Of a stretch of 12,780 nucleotides of DNA, positions 7,906 through 12,780 are shown one piece after another. A program made the position numbers and the translations under genes. The stretch spans positions 1 to 12,780 of the forward strand of contig JALLPB010001510.1 of the NCBI GenBank assembly GCA_036939975.1. The letters run 5' to 3'. The DNA comes from Cyclostephanos tholiformis (lineage: Eukaryota; Bacillariophyta; Thalassiosirophyceae; Thalassiosirales; Thalassiosiraceae). The notes beneath the pieces were generated by a model that was given only the letters and a program-made list of their open reading frames with translations, ran no database searches and was not told where the DNA came from. Each line of letters begins with the position of its first letter. Position 1 is the stretch's first letter.

Positions 7906-8958
7906 TCACCTGAAAATATCGAATCTACGACGCCAAGCATCCCTAATGTCCTCGTCGGTGTACTGACTTCTCTTTCCAATCATGTAACTCTCGAAGTCGA
8001 CCGCATCCGAGATTCCATCGTCCTCGACATCGACCATATCGTTCCCCCCGCGATGCATCGTCCGCCCGTGGCCTACGTGAGGACCGCGTCGACGAAGACG
8101 ATCGCCCCGCTCGACTCGCCAAACGAATCCTATATCCTCCAACATGCGCATGCGCCGGAGTCCGTCCGGTCCGTCGAAGGAGCTATTCGCGCCCCGTCGC
8201 CTCAGCGCGTATTGACGTCGCTGATGCATGACCCAAAGTCCGAGCTTGGGATTGTGCGCGTACGATTGGGGTACGACGCAGTGTCCGTTCTCCTCCCGAT
8301 ATGCCCTCAGTTCGTTGTACCTAATGAGCCACGTCGTCCTGTGCGGTTCGTACGACGATTTTTTGGTGGTCCGATCCGTCGCGTCCGACGTCTTGTCGTC
8401 GACGTCGACGTCGACGTCGACGTCGGCGGCGGGCCTCGATCGGGACGTAGTTATCGTGGAAGGCGATTTCATTGCCCCGACATCGAACGACGTGCCACCT
8501 CGTTTCCTCCTCTTCGCGACCGATTTATCGGTCGATGTCATCGTCGACAACGATAACGACATCGACGACAACATCGACGATGGCGTTTTCGAGGACGAAC
8601 TACCCCCCGAGGCTATCGCCCCCTTCGATGCCATCTCGTTCCCAGCGCCCTTCCTCCTCCTCCTCCTCCTCGTCGTCGTCGTCGTCTTCCCGATGACATC
8701 ATCGAGGTCGAGTCGACCATCCTCGAATGTCGACGACGACGTGCCATCGATCGCCGGTGGAGGGACCGTGATCGAGACTACCCCGGGCTCGATGTCGGTG
8801 TAATACAGCGGAGGCACGATGGCGTCGCCTCGGTGATGTACCGTCGTTCGACTGGCAATGAAGCCGTGGTTGTCTTTCGGGATGATCAATAGTATTACTA
8901 CTGGGAAAAAGCTCCGCATCGACGGGGTTACCATTATATGGAGGAAAGTGATCGCCAT
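7906..8958 (-). CDS. helicase-associated (HA) domain protein, single domain
   Basis: Intronless 350-codon gene. Residues about 199-270 form one helicase-associated domain (PF03457-like): W-x2-RYNELRAYREENGHCVVP, LGLWVMHQRRQY, and a closing LEDIGFVW. This small tri-helical, tryptophan-rich fold is presumed to bind nucleic acid, and stand-alone copies without a helicase motor are common in diatoms. No helicase motif is present. Residues 16-27 are hydrophobic, followed by HGFIAS, a possible signal peptide with a Phe-centred plastid motif; targeting is uncertain. Residues ~75-190 are low complexity: poly-Arg, Ser-rich stretches and a DVDVDVDVDD run encoded by GTCGAC repeats. The C-terminal ~70 residues after the domain are copied at 6589-6830. 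The stop lies seven bases from the N, so the 3' UTR is missing here. It is divergent from the selenoprotein gene. Confidence 0.8.
   Translation of the reverse strand: MAITFLHIMVTPSMRSFFPVVILLIIPKDNHGFIASRTTVHHRGDAIVPPLYYTDIEPGVVSITVPPPAIDGTSSSTFEDGRLDLDDVIGKTTTTTRRRRRRKGAGNEMASKGAIASGGSSSSKTPSSMLSSMSLSLSTMTSTDKSVAKRRKRGGTSFDVGAMKSPSTITTSRSRPAADVDVDVDVDDKTSDATDRTTKKSSYEPHRTTWLIRYNELRAYREENGHCVVPQSYAHNPKLGLWVMHQRRQYALRRRGANSSFDGPDGLRRMRMLEDIGFVWRVERGDRLRRRGPHVGHGRTMHRGGNDMVDVEDDGISDAVDFESYMIGKRSQYTDEDIRDAWRRRFDIFR
8395..8427. repeat. GTCGAC simple repeat inside HA gene
   Basis: The hexamer GTCGAC is repeated about five times and encodes alternating Asp-Val on the minus strand. It preserves the frame. 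Another in-gene trinucleotide tract, (TCC)n followed by (TCG)n, lies at about 8651-8690 and encodes poly-Arg. Confidence 0.85.
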
Positions 8959-9301
8959 AACTACTCCCCATCATCGTGTTGCTGATTTTCCGGCATGACT
9001 GACTCGGAAAAACAGCTGGAGAGCTCTGAGTAAGAAGTAGGAGTAGGTAGTAGTAGTACATAAAATTTTAATGAGTCAACGCTGGTAAATAATATTTTAC
9101 TTACCTACTATTTTTTGAAAAAATTGGGAACCTCAGACTACTACCTACTAACTTGAATGAAGGGGATAATAATACAAGCAAGGGGGGCCCTCGTCGAGCA
9201 TACGCCCCGCCCCCGCCCCGCCCCGCACCGCACCGCACCGCACCGCACCGCACCTCACCGCCACGCGCCCGGAGGAGGAAAGGGGGGAGAGAATAAAGGT
9301 T
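8959..9301. promoter_or_regulatory. divergent intergenic region between HA gene and selenoprotein
   Basis: These 343 bp separate the starts of two divergent genes, so both promoters should lie here. It contains a 13-bp inverted repeat (AGTAGGTAGTAGT at 9042-9054 and its complement at 9137-9149, 82 bp apart) around an AT-rich core. A CCGCA pentamer array follows near 9220-9255. No defined promoter element was recognised. Confidence 0.45.
9200..9265. repeat. CCGCA/CCCCG simple-sequence tract
   Basis: CCCCG-type units grade into about six CCGCA pentamers (ACCGCACCGC...) and end at CACCTCACCGCC. It lies just upstream of the selenoprotein start at 9302, so it is probably in its promoter or 5' UTR. 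Confidence 0.85.
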
Positions 9302-9612
9302 ATGTCGATCCTTCGGATGGCGCTCACGTCGAGGATGGAGGAGGCGCAATCGGCCATTTCGTCGGCCATGCTAACCGCCCTCGACATCGGCCCCGGCCCC
9401 GATGACGACGACTATGACGGCAGGGCGAGGGTATCGTCGTCTGCGTCTCCGGAACCGTTCTCGACGGTACATCCACGACTCGTCGGATCGAGCGGTAGCA
9501 TATGCTTCGTCGTTCGTAGGCCGGGATGAGTATTATGCCGGGAACATGGACTGCAACTCATGGACCTGGCGAACGATACTACGAACGACGGACACGGGGG
9601 CGTGCGTGGGAG

Positions 9613-9668
<56 letters not shown>

Positions 9669-10113
9669 AACACGAGGAGACATGATGGGATGCTTCGGGC
9701 TGTTCGGTACGGTCAAGGAAATCGGCGTGGACGATGCGGGACTTACGGAATTTTACGAGGATTATTACACCTATCCACTGTTCAGGGATGACGGGTTGGT
9801 ATTCTACAACGATTTCTTCGGGAAGAGGAGGATCAAGCTCACCACGTACAATCCGTTCAAATTGTACAGCGGGTACAATTCGATGACGTCGCGTTTGAGG
9901 GAGAAGAAGCTCGATGGCAATCTCAAGGGGGAGGGGATTGTTCAGGGCGGGATCATCATCTTCGACAAGGATGGCAGGGCGAGGTATGCCTACGAGGAAG
10001 ATGTGGGGAAGGAATTGGTGATGGAGGACATTATCGCCGCCCTGAAGGCAGTTCACGATGATGCGATAGGCGCCGAAGATGGATCCGCGAGGGGTCCGTT
10101 CGATAATAAATAA
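9302..10113 (+). CDS. SELENOU: selenoprotein U / PRXL2-family thioredoxin-fold protein with TGA-encoded Sec
   Basis: The frame from ATG 9302 runs to FVVRRPG, hits TGA at 9527-9529, and continues as VLCREHGLQLMDLAND. PRXL2/SelU proteins have RRPG-C-x-x-C-RE here, so TGA falls exactly on the redox residue, giving a UxxC centre (Sec76, Cys79). The C-terminal part is clearly the same family (AhpC-TSA_2 fold): LFGTVKEIG, YPLFRDD, LDGNLKGEG, VQGGIIIFDKDG, ending at TAA 10111-10113. The two parts are in different frames and are separated by a 52-G run. A GT-AG intron from 9606 to 9676 (or 9679) restores the frame and gives about 246 residues, but the run length could also be a sequencing error. Family members are thiol oxidoreductases resembling peroxiredoxins; the exact substrate is unknown. 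Start choice is moderate: residues 1-65 are poorly conserved. I found no convincing SECIS. Confidence 0.8.
9527..9529 (+). other. TGA selenocysteine codon (predicted recoding site)
   Basis: The in-frame TGA lies between RRPG and VLCRE, at the position of the first Cys of the CxxC centre in PRXL2/SelU proteins. The family signature continues on both sides without a frame change, as expected for recoding rather than termination. Confidence 0.8.
9616..9667. repeat. 52-base poly-G run
   Basis: An unbroken run of 52 G follows GGGAGGGA inside the selenoprotein gene. It either lies in a short intron (GT 9606 to AG 9676 or 9679) or is partly artefactual. If real it could form G-quadruplexes. Its length cannot be trusted from one assembly. 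Confidence 0.9.
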
Positions 10114-10737
10114 GTATATAGTAGTTGCGGGGAAGACAACGACGATGTCACAACTCACCGAGCTTGAATGACGGCATATTACGCGATGGGACTTCAGATT
10201 CAGGATCTCTCGGTATGGAAGTGATCGTTTGCGTATTGTTTGACCAAGGCTTGGTTGTGTGTCGTGAGAATCTTCATTTGCCTACACGAGAGGATCGAGG
10301 GCCCGGCGGAAAGCGGAGGTAATTAGGTAATAAATTGTATAAGAGTAATTTCCCCCTATCCCCGCCTACACGGCCGTGCAGAAGAGTATGCGGTTCCAAA
10401 CGATTGAATGATCACAAACGTAATATTTTTCGGGGTAAATTCATATCCCAGATGATCTGAAATCATGGTGGCAGAAGAATGTTGAGTCAGCAGAAGAATG
10501 TGGGGAGATGACAGTAGCGCCAGTAGTACGAAGTTTGACTCGACATAATCACACTCTAACCAGACGATAGTTACGAATGGTAAGCAGAGACATCCGCTTC
10601 GAGCTAATCCATCCAATGACAGGAATTATGCAGGCTCGTTGGGGAGTTCCCTATCGCAGCACAGCGACAGAATACGGAGAATCTGTTGCAAAAATGATGT
10701 TTAAAGGTGATTTATGGCACGTCAGTTCTCATTGCAA
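10114..10737. other. convergent 3' region between selenoprotein and phosphatase-like gene
   Basis: This 624-bp stretch must contain the 3' UTRs of two convergent genes. I searched the plus strand for a SECIS (ATGA/GTGA, helix, AA or CC loop, GA). The nearest match is GTGA at 10264-10267, with a 7-bp helix closing at GAGGATC before GA and a CC in the loop; helix II is too short and helix I is absent, so I do not call it. A small hairpin ATGAT...ATCAT lies near 10452. Short open frames here lack motifs. Confidence 0.5.
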
Positions 10738-11959
10738 TTATTTATTGTCAGAAATGATTTTATTTATGGCGTCCAACCAGGCGTCGTCATAATCTGAATC
10801 TTTTTGCGTTATATCGCTGCTTGACAATGCGTCGTCGTACTCATTCATCATGTCTTCTGACATGCCGGTGGCAGCCGAATAATGATCGTCCGTTGGTGCA
10901 TATATCGAACCTGTAGCCTCGGGCACGATCACCGATGCCGTCGATGATTGCGAAGATTTGTCGTCCACGTTCTTTTCGGTTGTGTTTCTCCCTCCTATGA
11001 TTTCGGCTTCGTCTTCATTTGCACCGAGCGCACTCGCAACAACTACCGCGACGCCCGCCGAGACAGGATAAAGTAAATTTTCTGTTGTGCCGTCTTCCAA
11101 CCGCATCATCCTTTGGTCGTCTTTTACCGATCGTTTCAATATATCTCGATGCGCCTCTTCCTCCTCCTCCTTCTGTTTGAGCTCTGTCATCTCAATCTCT
11201 CTCTCCACTTCGTATTTCAGGTCTTTCACGTTTCGCGGCTTGTCCGGATTCTCCCTCAGCCTTTTCAATTCTACCCTCCCCCGTTCGATTGCATCATAAT
11301 AGGTCGACGGCGGTGATCTGGATGCCATTTCGTTAACGGCCTCGTAGGTCACGCGACATCGTACCTCTCCGGGTCGGAATTGGAGTTCGTGGACCCTGTT
11401 AAGCGGTATGCCGCCGATGAGGCAGCTCAAGAGCGCGGGACCGGTGCCATCCGGAAATACCAGAAGCACCTGCCAAGAGGGTGGTATGTTTCGTTTGTTG
11501 TAGGATTCGCAACAAATCACGATGAGAAAAAAAAACGAGACGGATGAATATAACACCAGGGCGTCATAGATGCGGAGTAACTCTGCAATGCGAACAAAAC
11601 ACTCACGGTGTCGCCCGAGTACAGAGTTTCCAACACGCTCATGAGATTCGTAAGCCTCACGACTTGATCGGATAGCGTCTCGGCCGGCGTACCATCGTCG
11701 TTCGGTGGCGGTCTACCCCCCCTCCCGTAAATTCCCGCCTCGTCGACGTCGAGGGCCCACACCGCCTCCTCCGTGGCGTTCAAAGCCGCGAAGTCCCAAC
11801 CGCCGACGGCCCTCGGATCCATGTAGTTGAATTCCGGCACGAGTCGATCGCGACCGATCCTCAGTAATTCGCCGATCATATCCGCCGTATCGACCGAAGA
11901 TGCCGCGAGGCTGTACCGTACGACCGTGGGCATGTTCGATCTCCCCCCTTCCGCCATCA

Positions 11960-11990
<31 letters not shown>

Positions 11991-12647
11991 AGTCGTCGAT
12001 ATCGATTTGAGGTACTCGCACGCCTCCCTGACCTGGTCCCTCCCTAGATCCGACAATGCCGCCTCGCGATTCGTCAGGAATAGCGGATTCGTCGACCAAA
12101 TGTCCTCGACCTCAAGGAGACTACATCCGGACCTTAGAATATGATACGTGTTCGACAATGGCGATACGCAAGGGAAACGTATCAGCCCCCTGGCATGGGC
12201 GTCGTCGGCGCCACCCACCCACCCCGCACTCCCCAACGACGAGGATGTCAGCATCATCGCGGACAGGGTCGCTCGGCGATGGCATGCCTCGAAGAACGAT
12301 CTCCGACTCCACCCATCGTTGTTGTCGTCCACTTCGTTGTCGTTGTGGGTCATCGTCCGAGTCGCGCTGCCGCGACGATCGCGTCGTAGGTCGTCGACGT
12401 CGATCCTTCGATACGATCCAAGCAGAGGAGCGGAAGCCGAACGACGACAACGTATAACGCGATCACGACGGCGACAGCTATGACCGCTGCAATAATGGCA
12501 CGGATGATGTATTCGATTGGGGGGGGGACGACGACGACTAACGGCGGAGAGATGGAAGGACGACGCCGTTCGGATCATCGCGCGGCGCCTTGATGATAAT
12601 CCCACGAGTAGGAGCAGCAACACGAGGAAAGGGATGGGACGCATCAT
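10738..12647 (-). CDS. histidine phosphatase superfamily (phosphoglycerate mutase-like) protein, predicted thylakoid lumen, catalytic His missing
   Basis: Exon 1 is 12647-11607, a 137-bp GT-AG intron (GTGAGT) spans 11606-11470, and exon 2 is 11469-10738. The phase-0 join reads YSGDT-VLLVFPDGTGPALL and gives 590 residues. The fold resembles histidine-phosphatase/PGM-like proteins. But the RHG motif reads RSG (172-174) and the second-histidine region reads FPDG (352-355), so both catalytic His are absent and ordinary phosphatase activity is unlikely. Targeting is layered: hydrophobic signal FLVLLLLLVGL (7-17); TASSF resembling the plastid motif; then SRRSFF (RR 115-116), a hydrophobic stretch and AHA (150-152), a classic twin-arginine lumen signal. 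The C-terminal third has a Lys/Glu-rich helix, a hydrophobic stretch LLYPVSAGVAVVVASALG and a long acidic tail. A (GTC)n tract encodes 12 Thr. Start: 12647 is the first ATG of this frame before the signal peptide. Role unknown. Confidence 0.85.
11953..11995. repeat. GTC trinucleotide microsatellite in phosphatase-like gene
   Basis: About a dozen GTC triplets encode a poly-threonine insertion (residues 218-229) on the minus strand. The insertion lies between two conserved blocks of the domain, probably in a surface loop. Confidence 0.85.
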
Positions 12648-12780
12648 CCTCCGATCCACCTCTTCTCATATCTCCTCTCGAACGATCGGCTGAGTGATGA
12701 TGGGCAGCGGACGCGATGCACAGTGATACTACTCTGTCCGACAATTATTCGTAATTATTCGTAGAAATTCAGGATTAAGG
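12648..12780. other. 5' flank of phosphatase-like gene
   Basis: This should hold the 5' UTR and proximal promoter of the minus-strand gene. The sequence ends in AT-rich TTATTCGTAATTATTCGTAG near 12743-12764, a short direct repeat (TTATTCGTA twice). No further gene is visible. Confidence 0.4.

Noticed and set aside
9302..9529. Short 75-residue protein ending at TGA, or pseudogene with nonsense mutation
   Set aside because: The family signature continues directly after TGA in the same frame and TGA sits at the known Sec/Cys site, which fits recoding better.
9526..10113. Separate plus-strand gene starting MSIMPGTW
   Set aside because: Its N-terminal part is the wrong frame of the selenoprotein (the correct frame reads VLCREHG) and it passes through the poly-G run as poly-Gly; only the part after the run is real coding sequence.
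9412..10158. 248-codon minus-strand open frame opposite the selenoprotein
   Set aside because: It is a shadow of the real frame, containing a poly-Pro run from the G tract and no motifs.
10264..10295. Hairpin with GTGA and CC loop as SECIS
   Set aside because: Helix II is only about 7 bp with a bulge, helix I does not form and spacing is short; it is too weak to annotate.
10577..10792. Small plus-strand open frame in the convergent 3' region
   Set aside because: It has no recognisable motif and runs into the 3' end of the opposite-strand phosphatase-like gene.
11713..12144. Open frames on both strands with poly-Asp or poly-Val
   Set aside because: They are alternative frames of the GTC microsatellite in the phosphatase-like gene.

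Overview
The window looks like nuclear DNA of a photosynthetic stramenopile, most likely a diatom. Three lines of evidence point there. Introns are short (about 70-140 bp) GT-AG introns inside otherwise compact genes. Two predicted proteins start with a signal peptide followed by a phenylalanine-centred motif resembling the diatom plastid motif ASAFAP. There is also a stand-alone helicase-associated (HA) domain protein, a type that I recall as abundant in diatom genomes. The species cannot be named from the sequence.

Layout, left to right. Positions 1-405 are AT-rich, with a perfect 27-bp tandem duplication and degenerate copies. Positions 406-1622 (minus) hold the 3' part of a pogo/Tigger-type DDE transposase in two exons. 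Its upstream boundary is interrupted at 1626-2809 by a second transposon: a 1184-bp element with 16-bp inverted ends, a TA duplication and subterminal TGTCGGCGACA repeats, and no believable transposase. Positions 3007-4605 (minus) encode a membrane-anchored prolyl 4-hydroxylase-like 2-oxoglutarate oxygenase. It shares a 440-bp intergenic region with a divergent, probably plastid-targeted 1-acylglycerol-3-phosphate acyltransferase at 5046-6279 (plus).

Positions 6589-6830 are a frameshifted fragment of the HA gene found further right. Positions 7454-7898 (plus) are the N-terminal part of a subtilisin-like protease, which stops at a single N at 7899. The N is followed immediately by the 3' end of the HA gene (7906-8958, minus), so this point looks like an assembly junction. 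Positions 9302-10113 (plus) encode a selenoprotein U / PRXL2-family thioredoxin-fold protein. An in-frame TGA sits exactly at the redox position (RRPG-U-VLC), and a 52-base poly-G run lies downstream within the gene. Positions 10738-12647 (minus) encode a histidine-phosphatase-superfamily protein that lacks both catalytic histidines. It appears to carry three stacked targeting signals: ER signal, plastid transit, and a twin-arginine thylakoid-lumen signal.

There is no operon logic; these are independent eukaryotic genes. Common themes are plastid targeting (acyltransferase, lumenal phosphatase-like protein, possibly the HA protein) and redox chemistry (SelU). The best leads are the selenoprotein with its unlocated SECIS, the histidine-less lumenal phosphatase-fold protein, and the nested transposons. 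No CRISPR arrays, rRNA or tRNA genes were seen.
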